DNA from: an uncultured Alphaproteobacteria bacterium
GTDB lineage: Bacteria; Pseudomonadota; Alphaproteobacteria; SP197
Assembly: GCA_943787175.1 (NCBI GenBank)
Contig: CALSLK010000003.1
Location: 1-64,000, forward strand
Direction of reading: 5' to 3'
Length of the DNA stretch: 64,000 bases
Position 1 is the first letter of the stretch; each line of letters starts with the position of its first letter. A program made the position numbers and the translations under genes. Shown in pieces: positions 36,939 to 45,886 of the stretch. Below the pieces are notes generated by a model. The model was not told the origin of the DNA. It ran no database searches and saw nothing but the letters and a program-made list of their open reading frames with translations.

Positions 36939-39008
36939 TTAGACCTCCGCCGCCAGCTCGATTGTTTCACGTTTCCAGGGCACGTCATCGCCGATGGGTT
37001 CACCCAGTTCACGGGCATAGCGGTGGCCGCCAAAGACGGCTGCAGCGATGGGGCCGGGACCATAACAATCACCGATGCGCGAGATGCGGCGGATGCCGGC
37101 GGCCTGGTTGGCAGCTTCGTCGGCCATGAGTTCATGGAAGAGACTGTCAACAGGGTCCTGCGCCGTGACCATGACAAGGGAGCCGGCATTCAGCCATTCG
37201 GTGCTGCCGCTGTAGACATCGGTGATTTCGACCTCGTCGCTGTCGATGGCGGAGAGCACGTGGTTGAGATGCAGTTCGATGCCCAGGTCGCGCATGCGTG
37301 CCTGAATGCGCCCGAGCTCCAGAGTGAAGGCCGTCCAGGAAGAAACCGTGGCATCGGAGGTCACAAGTGAGACCTTGTGGCCGTCGGCAATCAGTTTTTC
37401 GGCGATCACGCCGCCCATGTAGTAGTGATCGTCGTCAAAGACCACGACCGGGCCTTCCAGCTCTGCGCCGGCCATAATGTCATCGGGCGTAACAATCTTG
37501 GCGGCGTGGGTTGATGCACTCTCCATGGGATAGTCATGGTAACGGCCGGAACCGTCGCGCCTCCATCGGGCTCCGGTCGCGATGGCGACCAGATTTGCGC
37601 CGGTTTCTCGCGCGGATTCTGCCGTCATCTGTGAATCCATGAAGATCTCAACATTGGGCATCTTGTGGAGCTGGCCGATACGCCAGTCACGCACACGGCC
37701 CCAGGCAGAAAGCCCGGGAAGCCGGCTTTCGCGAGCGACACGACCACCCAGTTCCTGTCCTGCCTCGGCAAGCATGACGTTGTAACCGCGCTGGCCCAGG
37801 GCCCGCGCGGCTTCAAGTCCGGCAGGGCCTGCACCAACGATGAGGATGCGATCATCGGTGTCTTTCTTGGTGATGATTTCGGGATGCCAGCCGCGCCGCC
37901 ATTCTTCGCTCATGGTCGGGTTCTGGGTGCAGCGCATATAGGTGTTCTGGTTGGCGGTGCCGACACACATGTTGCAGCCAATGCATTCACGGATGTCTTC
38001 GGGCCTGCCTTCCTCGATCTTCTTTGGCAGGAAGGGGTCGGCGATGGAGGGCCGGGCGGCGCCGATCATATCGAGCACGCCGCCGTTGATGAGCGAGACC
38101 ATCTTGTCGGGGCTGGTGTAACGGCCCACGCCAACGACCGGCTTGCTGGTCATGGATTTGACGAAACGGATGCTGTCTTCCTGAAAGCCTTCTTCGGAAA
38201 AGCGGGAGGTCTGGCTGTCGTTCTCCCAATCGGCAACGTTGACGTCCCAAAGGTCGGGCAATTCGCCGATCATCTCCATGACGGCGCGCCCCTCGATCTC
38301 AGGCGTGATGCCTTTGGGGCCCATCATTTCGTTCATGGCGATGCGCACCACCACGGCGCAGGTATCGCCGACGGCTTCCTTGGTCTCCTCGATCACCTCG
38401 CGCAGCAGGCGAACGCGGTTTTCCATGGAGCCGCCGTATTCATCCGTGCGGTGGTTGTGGCGCGGTGAAAGGAAATGCATGGGCAGCGAGAGGCTGTGTC
38501 CGGCATAAACGCAGACAATGTCGAACCCGGCCTTCTTTGCGCGGATTGCCGCGTTTCGATGCCAGCGCCGGTAATCGGCAATGTCGGTCTTGTCCATGGT
38601 GCGGGCGTGGAACGGCATGTTGCCATAGGCCGGTTTGCCTGATGGCGCCATGGCCACTTCGCGGCCCATGTAGTTGCCGGCGTGATAACCCATATGGGTG
38701 AGCTCGATACCGGCCAGGCTGTCGTGTTTGTGGACCTCTTCGGTCATGCGCGCCAGGTAGGGGATATCGCGGTCATCCCACAGGCGGATTTCACGTTCGG
38801 TGTCCGAGGTAACGTGGATGTCGCATTGTTCGGTGCAGAGCACGGCCCAACCGCCTTCTGCCTTCACGCCCCGCATCACCGCCATGGCTGTGGGATGTTT
38901 GCGCCCCATGCCATTGCAATGGGGCACCTGATAGAAGCGGTTTTTGGCCGTGACCGGGCCGATGTTTACCGGTTCAAACAGGACGTCGTAGCGGGGGTCG
39001 CGGGCCAT
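36939..39008 (-). CDS. TMADH/dimethylamine-dehydrogenase-like FMN, [4Fe-4S] oxidoreductase
   Basis: An intact 689-residue paralogue of the enzyme at 6759-8829. RFYQVPHCNGMG carries Cys31, the expected site of covalent 6-S-cysteinyl FMN. The cluster motif is ECIGCNMC followed by CTQNP (C-x2-C-x2-C-x11-C). The C-terminal dinucleotide-binding domains show LIVGAGPAGLEAARALG and VVVFDDDHYYMGGVIAEKL. ATG 39006-39008 follows GAGGAAG. Trimethylamine dehydrogenase and dimethylamine dehydrogenase share this layout and release formaldehyde. The substrate here is undetermined. It is divergent from a class II aldolase gene. Confidence 0.9.
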   Translation of the reverse strand: MARDPRYDVLFEPVNIGPVTAKNRFYQVPHCNGMGRKHPTAMAVMRGVKAEGGWAVLCTEQCDIHVTSDTEREIRLWDDRDIPYLARMTEEVHKHDSLAGIELTHMGYHAGNYMGREVAMAPSGKPAYGNMPFHARTMDKTDIADYRRWHRNAAIRAKKAGFDIVCVYAGHSLSLPMHFLSPRHNHRTDEYGGSMENRVRLLREVIEETKEAVGDTCAVVVRIAMNEMMGPKGITPEIEGRAVMEMIGELPDLWDVNVADWENDSQTSRFSEEGFQEDSIRFVKSMTSKPVVGVGRYTSPDKMVSLINGGVLDMIGAARPSIADPFLPKKIEEGRPEDIRECIGCNMCVGTANQNTYMRCTQNPTMSEEWRRGWHPEIITKKDTDDRILIVGAGPAGLEAARALGQRGYNVMLAEAGQELGGRVARESRLPGLSAWGRVRDWRIGQLHKMPNVEIFMDSQMTAESARETGANLVAIATGARWRRDGSGRYHDYPMESASTHAAKIVTPDDIMAGAELEGPVVVFDDDHYYMGGVIAEKLIADGHKVSLVTSDATVSSWTAFTLELGRIQARMRDLGIELHLNHVLSAIDSDEVEITDVYSGSTEWLNAGSLVMVTAQDPVDSLFHELMADEAANQAAGIRRISRIGDCYGPGPIAAAVFGGHRYARELGEPIGDDVPWKRETIELAAEV

Positions 39009-39147
39009 GGTCTACTTCCTCAAGAGATTGCAGCAGCTTTACCCCGGTCGGCGCACATGGCTAGCCAAAAGGCATACTGAAAGTTCGTGAAATTTAGTCT
39101 CCCTTGTTTCATAGTTGTCTGCAACAGCCCAATAACAGGAGAGTTAC

Positions 39148-39933
39148 ATGGCATCTGTCGTCCCGATGAATAAACACAGTGCGATGTCTGATGCTGAACA
39201 CGCACTTCGCGTCGATCTGGCGGCGGCCTTCCGCCTGGCCGATCGATTCGGTTGGTCGCAACTGGTCTGGAACCACATCACGGCGCGCTGCCCCGACAAT
39301 CCCAACCATTTCCTGATCAATCCCATGGGGATCCGCTGGGACGAGATGACGGCTTCGCTGCTGGTGAAGGTTGATGTCGAAGGCAATACAGTCGAAGTGC
39401 TCGACGGCGATGGGCTGGTGCCCAAGGCGGGGTTCGTGATCCACAGTGGTGTGTTTGAAGCACGCCCTAATGTGAATGCCATCGTCCATACTCATACCAA
39501 TGACGGCGTTGCGGTTTCGGCACTGAAGGATGGGTTGCAGCCGCTCTGCATGGAGGCCCTCTTTTTCTACAACAACATGGGCTACCACCCCTTTGAGGGG
39601 ACCAGCATGGACAACGACGAGCGAACCCGTCTGGCCAAAAGTCTTGGCAGCCACAAGGCTATGATCATGCAGAATCATGCTCCGCTCACTGTCGGTGGTT
39701 CGGTCGGCGAAGCCTTTGTGTTGATGTACTGGCTGCAGCGAGCCTGTGAAATTCAGATGAAGGTGCTGGCGAGCAACATGCCCTGGACGATCGTGCCGGC
39801 TGATGTTGCCGAGCATTATTCAAAGCAGGAAACCGAGCCACGCGATATTACCGAAGACTTCCGCCCCGGCGTGCATGAATGGCCAGCACTGAAGCGCCTG
39901 CTCGACCGCGACGACCCTTCCTACATGGTCTGA
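39148..39933 (+). CDS. Class II aldolase/adducin family protein (copy 1)
   Basis: An intact 261-residue class II aldolase-fold protein. The zinc site is formed by HTHTND (IVHTHTNDG) and the later QNHAPLTVGG histidine, as in fuculose-phosphate aldolase; the segment HITARCPDNPNHFLINPMG is typical of the adducin-head branch. ATG 39148 follows AGGAGAG. The sulfatase gene starts 39 bp downstream in the same direction. A second, more distant family member lies at 41462-42220. Function could be aldol cleavage or decarboxylation of a small hydroxyacid. Confidence 0.85.
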   Translation: MASVVPMNKHSAMSDAEHALRVDLAAAFRLADRFGWSQLVWNHITARCPDNPNHFLINPMGIRWDEMTASLLVKVDVEGNTVEVLDGDGLVPKAGFVIHSGVFEARPNVNAIVHTHTNDGVAVSALKDGLQPLCMEALFFYNNMGYHPFEGTSMDNDERTRLAKSLGSHKAMIMQNHAPLTVGGSVGEAFVLMYWLQRACEIQMKVLASNMPWTIVPADVAEHYSKQETEPRDITEDFRPGVHEWPALKRLLDRDDPSYMV

Positions 39934-39972
39934 TTGGCCATAGGGTTCGGTTCACAATTGTCAGGAGCCGTC

Positions 39973-41409
39973 ATGCCTCAGAATGTTCTTTTTATCTGTT
40001 CCGATCAGCACTGGCGTGATGCTGCAGGTTGTTACGGGCATCCGCTGGTCAAGACACCGAATCTGGACCGTCTGGCGGCACGGGGCACGACGTTTGATGC
40101 GGCCTATTGTGCTGGACCGATCTGCGTTTCGACGCGGGCCGCCATGCAGACCGGGCGCTGGGTGCATCAGTTGGGCACGTGGACGAGTGCAGAGCCCTAT
40201 ACCGGCGCGATCAAGGGCTGGGGTCACCGGTTGCAGGACGAGGGGCGGGAGTGTCTTTCCATCGGCAAGCTGCATTTCCGTTCCAGCGACGATGACAACG
40301 GTTTCGCAAAGGAGGTCATCGCGGTCCATATCCTGAACGGCGTGGGTTTCACGTCATCGATGGTGCGGGATCGCGCGGTCGGGTACTCCAGCAACGTGGA
40401 TTTCGCCAACGATATTGGGCGGGGTGAATCACGCTACACAAAATATGATCGCAAGGTCTGTGATCTCTCCTGTGCATGGTTGAAGGATGAGGCGCCAAAC
40501 CTGGACCAGCCCTGGACCCTGATGGCGTCCTTTGTGGCGCCACACCACCCGATCGTGGCGCCCGATGAATTTTATGATCTCTATGATCGTGATGCGATCG
40601 ACATGCCCCGCCTGCGTGGCGCGGACGAACGCCCGGACCATCCGGTTCTCGATGTTGCCCAGAAGGTCTGGGACTACGACACACACTTCCGTGATGACGA
40701 ACACATCCGCGAGGCGCGGCTTTCCTACTATGGCTACGTTTCGTTCCTGGACCACAACGTCGGTAAGGTGCTGGACGCGCTGGAAGCTTCTGGTCAGGCC
40801 GACAACACGCTGATCATCTACACCAGCGACCATGGCGAGATGCTGGGTAACCACGGCATGTGGGCCAAGATGAACATGTATGAAGAAGCCTCAGCCATTC
40901 CGTTGATCCTGGCGGGGCCGGGCATTCCTGAAGGTGAGCGCTGTGCTGCGCCGGCCTCCCATGTCGATCTGCATCAGACAATCCTGAAAGCACATGACCT
41001 GCAGCTGACCCAAAACGATGCCGGGCTTTCGGGTGTTGCCCTGCAGGACCTGATGCAGGGTAATCATGAGGAACGCGGCGTGCTGAGTGAATATCACGAG
41101 ATCGGCGCGATCACGGGCATGTTCATGCTGCGCTGGCGCAACTGGAAATACATCGCCTATCCCGGCTATGCGCCGCAGCTCTTTGACCTGGATGCCGATC
41201 CGATCGAGGCACACGATCTGGCGAGCGACCCAACGCATGCCGAAACGCTGAAAGCGTGTGACGCCAAGCTACGCGAAATCTGTGATCCCGACGCGGTCAA
41301 CGCCAAGTGTTTCGCCGAACAGGCTGCCAAGATTGCTGCCCTGGGTGGCCGCGAAGCCGCGCTGAACGACGGTGATCATGCCTATACGCCGATGCCCGAT
41401 GTAGCCTGA
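39973..41409 (+). CDS. Sulfatase family hydrolase (arylsulfatase/choline-sulfatase-like)
   Basis: An intact 478-residue alkaline-phosphatase-superfamily sulfatase. The metal site opens with LFICSDQHWRDAAGCYGHP and continues in YTSDHGEMLGNHGMW. The formylglycine position is the Cys of CVSTRAAMQTGR; the usual C-x-P-x-R motif has Ser in place of Pro here. ATG 39973 follows AGGAG. No signal peptide is visible, so it is probably cytoplasmic. It may release sulfate from an organic ester such as choline sulfate, which would supply choline to betaine pathways, but this is inference. Confidence 0.85.
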   Translation: MPQNVLFICSDQHWRDAAGCYGHPLVKTPNLDRLAARGTTFDAAYCAGPICVSTRAAMQTGRWVHQLGTWTSAEPYTGAIKGWGHRLQDEGRECLSIGKLHFRSSDDDNGFAKEVIAVHILNGVGFTSSMVRDRAVGYSSNVDFANDIGRGESRYTKYDRKVCDLSCAWLKDEAPNLDQPWTLMASFVAPHHPIVAPDEFYDLYDRDAIDMPRLRGADERPDHPVLDVAQKVWDYDTHFRDDEHIREARLSYYGYVSFLDHNVGKVLDALEASGQADNTLIIYTSDHGEMLGNHGMWAKMNMYEEASAIPLILAGPGIPEGERCAAPASHVDLHQTILKAHDLQLTQNDAGLSGVALQDLMQGNHEERGVLSEYHEIGAITGMFMLRWRNWKYIAYPGYAPQLFDLDADPIEAHDLASDPTHAETLKACDAKLREICDPDAVNAKCFAEQAAKIAALGGREAALNDGDHAYTPMPDVA

Positions 41410-41461
41410 GGCTCTGGGGTAGCCCGTAAAGGCCTGTCAGGAATGACAATTTCTTTGGTTA

Positions 41462-42220
41462 TCAGGCGTCGAAGCCGGGATGTTTGCGCTGTGCAAGGCG
41501 AAGAGCAGCCTGCCAATAGTGATCATGGGCGTTGGCGTCGGCGTTCACGGCATAGGCCGCGAGGTCGTCGATCGCATCCTGGCTTGGCGTCACATAGGGT
41601 TGCCCCGATGCCAGCACGTCGACCTGAATCTTGCAGGCTGTTTCCAGACGCATCAGGAGCCAGAAGGCTTCCGACATCGTGCGTCCGCCTGACAGCAGAC
41701 CATGGTTGCGCATGATCATCAGTTTGGCGTCCTGGCCCAGGTCACGGGCGAGGGCATCACACTCGTCCTGCGGGCTCGACGTGACGTTGATATAGTCGTG
41801 ATAGGCGACCAGCTTGATGATCTCATTGCCCTGCTGGCAGAGCGGCAGCAGCCCGCATTGCATGGCCGAAACGGCGGTGCCGGCGCGCGAATGGGTATGC
41901 AGGGAGACGTTAAGATCGGGCCGTGCCTTCAGAATGGCGGTGTGGATCAGATGGCCAGCCTCGTTAGTGGGGTAATCACCTTCCAGAACGTTGCCTTCGA
42001 AATCGACCTTGAGCAGGTTTGAGGCCGTGATCTCGTCGAACATCAGGCCATAGGGGTTGATGAAATACTGATCATCGACGCCGGGCACACGTGCAGACAG
42101 GTGCGTGTCGATAACATCGGTCCAGCCATAGAAATGTGAGATGCGATACATCGCGGCAAGTTCGACACGGACGCGATGTTCGTTGAGCTCGTTGCTGACT
42201 TTCTGGGACGATGTGGCCAT
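41462..42220 (-). CDS. Class II aldolase/adducin family protein (copy 2)
   Basis: An intact 252-residue class II aldolase-fold protein starting at ATG 42218-42220 after GAGAGAAA. It shares HLSARVPGVDDQYFINPYG, the zinc-site SLHTHSRAG and MRNHGLLSGG with the family. It is convergent with the sulfatase and lies 82 bp after the Rieske gene at 42303-43415 on the same strand, so it may be co-transcribed with that oxygenase. The two aldolase copies are clearly diverged, so they probably differ in substrate. Confidence 0.85.
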   Translation of the reverse strand: MATSSQKVSNELNEHRVRVELAAMYRISHFYGWTDVIDTHLSARVPGVDDQYFINPYGLMFDEITASNLLKVDFEGNVLEGDYPTNEAGHLIHTAILKARPDLNVSLHTHSRAGTAVSAMQCGLLPLCQQGNEIIKLVAYHDYINVTSSPQDECDALARDLGQDAKLMIMRNHGLLSGGRTMSEAFWLLMRLETACKIQVDVLASGQPYVTPSQDAIDDLAAYAVNADANAHDHYWQAALRLAQRKHPGFDA

Positions 42221-42302
42221 GGTTTCTCTCTGACGTTTCGATTTGACTGCTTTTCTAACATCTGACGCGCGCCTGCCAATGGAAATCTGGCGGTATTTAC
42301 GC

Positions 42303-43415
42303 TTAGGCGGCAAGAGCAGTCTTGTAGTCGTCCCAAATCATGGCGTTAAAATGCTGAGCGGCGGCCTCGCGGCTGGGCACATAGCGGTTGTAAGGCTGGC
42401 CCGCGCTCCTGAGGTTTTCGTACTGGATGCCCGTGGCGACGTTGTCCTCGGAATAGGTGTCGTGCCAGATCTTGATCCAGCCTTCGACGCGGGCAGGGTC
42501 GGCACCTTCTTCAGCAAAATACCAGGTGCTATGGCGTGTCTTGCCGGGCCCAAGCGGGGTCATGGCGGTCATGTGCAGGATGTCATCGTGCATGACGACA
42601 ACGAGGCCTGGAAAGACCTGGAACGAAATGTAGTTTTCTGCCGTCAGGCCATTTGCCTTGGGGTTGGCATTGCCCTTGAACGTGTAGGAACTGAACTGCT
42701 CGTCAAGTCGGATGGTGGTATCTTCGGGCGCAACGTTGAAGGCATCACCGAACGACGACCCATGGATGTTGGGGCAGTGGTAACACTCGGTGCCGTTGTC
42801 GTACCAGAGCTTCCAGTTGGTATCGATTTCGTACTCGATTTCCCTGGCCTGTGTGTAACGCGCGGGATCGGGAGCGAAGCCAACGGCATCGGCGGCCTGC
42901 ATGAGAACCGGATAGGTCTCGCGAAACGAATGCGCATTGGAGTCGGGATGCACCATGACCATGGGTCCCCACTCCTCGACCGAGACGGGAACCAGGCCCA
43001 GCTTGTTCTTGTCGAAGCCAGCCTCGCCATCGGCATCCGGCGCGTTGGCGAGCGAACCGTCGAGGTTGTAGGACCAGGTATGATACCGGCAGACCAGTCG
43101 CAGGCATTTCGACTGGTCGCGTTCGGCCACCGTGTAACCGCGATGCCTGCAGATGTTGAGGAAACCGTGAAGTTTCCCGGCCCTGTCGCGGGTCACGACG
43201 ATGGGGTACTTGCCAACCTGGCGCATGGCCACATCACCGGGTTCGCTGAGCTTGTGAATGGGCGCAAAGAACTGCCAGCTTTTGGCAAAGATCGCCTCCT
43301 GCTCGAAGGCGAAGATCTCGGGATCCCAGTAAAACCGCGTCGGCAGGCTGTAGTTGTCAGCCAGTCGCTGGTCAATTTCGGCGACATCGATGTCGAGGGC
43401 GTTGCGCGCAGACAT
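42303..43415 (-). CDS. Rieske oxygenase alpha subunit (second type)
   Basis: An intact 370-residue Rieske oxygenase. The [2Fe-2S] site is C89-x-H91 (CRHRGY) with C109-x2-H112 (CRYHTW; the other Rieske proteins here have CPYHAW). The iron site is in NGTECYHCPNIHG (H213, H218). ATG 43413-43415 with AGGA upstream is preferred over the longer TTG version. It is divergent from the two-Rieske operon and shares with it the inverted repeat at 43458-43481. It is the most divergent of the four Rieske proteins and may act on a different betaine or amine. Confidence 0.88.
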   Translation of the reverse strand: MSARNALDIDVAEIDQRLADNYSLPTRFYWDPEIFAFEQEAIFAKSWQFFAPIHKLSEPGDVAMRQVGKYPIVVTRDRAGKLHGFLNICRHRGYTVAERDQSKCLRLVCRYHTWSYNLDGSLANAPDADGEAGFDKNKLGLVPVSVEEWGPMVMVHPDSNAHSFRETYPVLMQAADAVGFAPDPARYTQAREIEYEIDTNWKLWYDNGTECYHCPNIHGSSFGDAFNVAPEDTTIRLDEQFSSYTFKGNANPKANGLTAENYISFQVFPGLVVVMHDDILHMTAMTPLGPGKTRHSTWYFAEEGADPARVEGWIKIWHDTYSEDNVATGIQYENLRSAGQPYNRYVPSREAAAQHFNAMIWDDYKTALAA

Positions 43416-43457
43416 GGGGTTTCCTGACCTGATTGGTCTCAATCCTAACAAAACGTG

Positions 43458-43481
43458 TGAAATTATAGAATACAAATTTCA
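43458..43481. promoter_or_regulatory. Inverted repeat TGAAATT-N10-AATTTCA in a divergent promoter region
   Basis: Seven-bp arms between the Rieske gene on the minus strand (start 43415) and the Rieske operon on the plus strand (start 43578). A related GAAATT-N5-AATTTC dyad lies at 50918-50934. Probable operator or promoter element; the regulator is unknown. Confidence 0.5.
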
Positions 43482-43577
43482 TAACTGCTGTATGTTTGCA
43501 CTTGGAAGCTGAATTCATGGCACGGCTTCCGACTGAAGAATGTTCTGGATATTTACTACCGCGACAGTAGGAACGGA

Positions 43578-44750
43578 ATGACGGAAGGTACGAGAGAGCT
43601 GTTGGGTGAGGCGGCGCTTGCGGGGTTGCGAGCCGATGTTTCTCAAGGCCACGGTCTTCCCAACATGGCTTACACCAGTGACGCCTGGCTGGAACATGAA
43701 CGTCGCCATCTGATGTGGCCGATGTGGATGCTGGCGGGCTTCGAGAGTCAGATTCCAGATCCCGGTGATGCCGTTCCCGTCTCCGTGGCGGGCTGCCCGC
43801 TTGTTCTGGTGCGCAGTCACGGTGGCAAGATTGCTGCCTTTCACAATGTTTGCAGACATCGTGGTGCGGTGATTGTAACCGAACCCTGTAAGGGACTGGC
43901 GACGCTGACCTGCCCTTATCACGCCTGGGCCTATGGTCTGGACGGCAGGCTGCGCACGCGGCCGCATTTTCATGGCGGCGGCCATCATGACTTTCCGGGA
44001 GACGGTGATGATCGCGGCAACCTGCGCGGTGTCCGCTGTGAAAGCTGGCGGGGTATGCTGTTCATCAACATCGACGGCAATGCTGCGCCGTTAGCCGAAC
44101 ACATGGCACCTGCTGAAGAACATTTGGAAGGCTGGGAGCCGCAGACTCTGGCCTATGGTGGTTCGCTGACCTTTGAGGTTGCGGCCAACTGGAAACACAT
44201 CCACGAGAACTTCATTGACGTGTACCACAAGTTCGCAATTCATCCGGCGCTCTGCGAGTTTGCGCCGCTGGAAACCAGCAATCCGATGGTGCCCATTGCC
44301 GATCACCTGTTGAAGACCTGGCATGTGATTGCTGCGCCACAGGAAGGTCGCGGCAAGGGCCTTCCGCCACTGCCGGGTCTGCCCGATGCACTGCATCACG
44401 AAGGCCGTTTCTTCACCATGATCCCGACTTGCAATATCAACATTTGGTACGACCAGATTGCGGTCCTTGTCGCAGAGCCGACAGGAACCGGTACAACGCG
44501 CGAGACGATTCATCTGCTGTTTGCACCTGAGGCGATGGCTGGCCAGTTCGATAGCGCACGCCAGACTGCGATCGACACCTGGGACAGCCTGAATCGGGAA
44601 GACATCCTGCCGCTGGAATCGATGCAGCGGGGACGAGAATCTCCGGGTTTTGACGGCGGCACCTTGTCGCCGTTCTGGGATCCCGGAACCCATTTCTTCG
44701 CGCGCCAGGTCGCCGAGCTGATGCTGACGCATGAAGGCAAGGCTTCGTGA
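43578..44750 (+). CDS. Rieske oxygenase alpha subunit, first of a coupled pair
   Basis: An intact 390-residue Rieske oxygenase. C92-x-H94 (CRHRGA) and C112-x2-H115 (CPYHAW) form the [2Fe-2S] site; the iron site is in ENFIDVYHKFAIHP (H217, H222). Its TGA stop overlaps the GTG start of the next gene (GTGA), so the two related Rieske subunits are translationally coupled. They resemble each other over their whole length, including RTRPHFHG after the Rieske domain. Whether they form a mixed oligomer or two separate demethylases cannot be told from sequence. Confidence 0.9.
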   Translation: MTEGTRELLGEAALAGLRADVSQGHGLPNMAYTSDAWLEHERRHLMWPMWMLAGFESQIPDPGDAVPVSVAGCPLVLVRSHGGKIAAFHNVCRHRGAVIVTEPCKGLATLTCPYHAWAYGLDGRLRTRPHFHGGGHHDFPGDGDDRGNLRGVRCESWRGMLFINIDGNAAPLAEHMAPAEEHLEGWEPQTLAYGGSLTFEVAANWKHIHENFIDVYHKFAIHPALCEFAPLETSNPMVPIADHLLKTWHVIAAPQEGRGKGLPPLPGLPDALHHEGRFFTMIPTCNINIWYDQIAVLVAEPTGTGTTRETIHLLFAPEAMAGQFDSARQTAIDTWDSLNREDILPLESMQRGRESPGFDGGTLSPFWDPGTHFFARQVAELMLTHEGKAS

Positions 44751-45886
44751 GTTTTCAATCCATCATCACGCCCGAGATCAGGGCACGCCTGTCACGTCCT
44801 GCGGGTGAGGGTGGTACGTGCCTGCCCAATGCCTGTTACATCGACCCCGAATGGCTGGAGCTGGAGAACGAACGCCTGTTTGCACGCACCTGGATGTATG
44901 CCGGGTGTCTGGATCAGGTGCCGGAACCAGGCGATGTCTTCCCCACGACCATTGCCGGAAAGCCAATTGTGTTGGTCCACGGCAGGGACGGGGAAGTCCG
45001 TGCGTTTCACAATGTCTGTCGTCATCGCGGTGCCGTGCTGGTGGAAAAACCCTGCAACAACCTTTCGCAGCTGACCTGCCCCTACCATGCCTGGGCCTAC
45101 GGGCTGGACGGTAAGCTGCGCACGCGACCGCACTTTCATGGTGCCGACAAGTATGATCTCTCGAAGGAGGGCCCCGGCCTGGCAGCGGTCCGAATTAGCC
45201 TGTGGTTCCGTTCGATCTTCATCAATCTCGATGGCATCGCTGAGCCGCTCGAGGACTACATCGCGCCGCTCGCAAAGCGGATTCCGCATCATGACCTGGG
45301 CGCACTGCGTCTCTACAAGACCGTCACATGGGAGTTCCGGGCGAACTGGAAGCTGGTGTTCGAGAACTACTTCGACAATCACCACATCGCGACCATTCAT
45401 CCCAGGTTGAACGCCTTCTATCCCATGCGAGAACGCAGTGCGTTCGTGCCTGATGGCAACTTCCTGCGGACGGAATACATGGTGGGTGAACCCCAGGAGG
45501 GCCGGGGTTTAGGGCTTCCCTATCATCCTGGTCTGACGCCAGAACAAGCGCGATTCTCTGGTGGTTACCACCTGTTTCCAAGCTGCTGTTATCAGCTCTG
45601 GCCTGATCAGCTGACGATCTTTCAGGTCTTCCCTGTGGCGCCTGATCACACGGTCGAACAGCTCCACATCTTCATGGTCGGAGATGCAGCAACCGATCCA
45701 GCCTACGCGCAACCCGCCCAAAGTGTTGCTGACATGTGGGACGAGTTGAACCGTGAAGACATCGGCGCGGTCGAGTGGATGCAAACCGGTCGCAGGTCGC
45801 CTGCTTTTGACGGTGGTGTGCTCTCAGGCTTCTGGGATCGGCCGCATCAACATTTTGCCAATCTGGTCGTGGAGGCCATGTCTTGA
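44747..45886 (+). CDS. Rieske oxygenase alpha subunit, second of a coupled pair
   Basis: An intact 379-residue paralogue of the preceding gene product. C91-x-H93 (CRHRGA) and C111-x2-H114 (CPYHAW) form the cluster site; the iron histidines H213 and H218 lie in NYFDNHHIATIHP. GTG 44747 is the start, overlapping the previous stop; its own stop overlaps the TTG start of the next flavoprotein (TTGA). The chain of 4-bp overlaps implies stoichiometric synthesis of two Rieske subunits and a flavin demethylase. A glycine-betaine- or carnitine-like substrate is plausible. Confidence 0.9.
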   Translation: MSFQSIITPEIRARLSRPAGEGGTCLPNACYIDPEWLELENERLFARTWMYAGCLDQVPEPGDVFPTTIAGKPIVLVHGRDGEVRAFHNVCRHRGAVLVEKPCNNLSQLTCPYHAWAYGLDGKLRTRPHFHGADKYDLSKEGPGLAAVRISLWFRSIFINLDGIAEPLEDYIAPLAKRIPHHDLGALRLYKTVTWEFRANWKLVFENYFDNHHIATIHPRLNAFYPMRERSAFVPDGNFLRTEYMVGEPQEGRGLGLPYHPGLTPEQARFSGGYHLFPSCCYQLWPDQLTIFQVFPVAPDHTVEQLHIFMVGDAATDPAYAQPAQSVADMWDELNREDIGAVEWMQTGRRSPAFDGGVLSGFWDRPHQHFANLVVEAMS

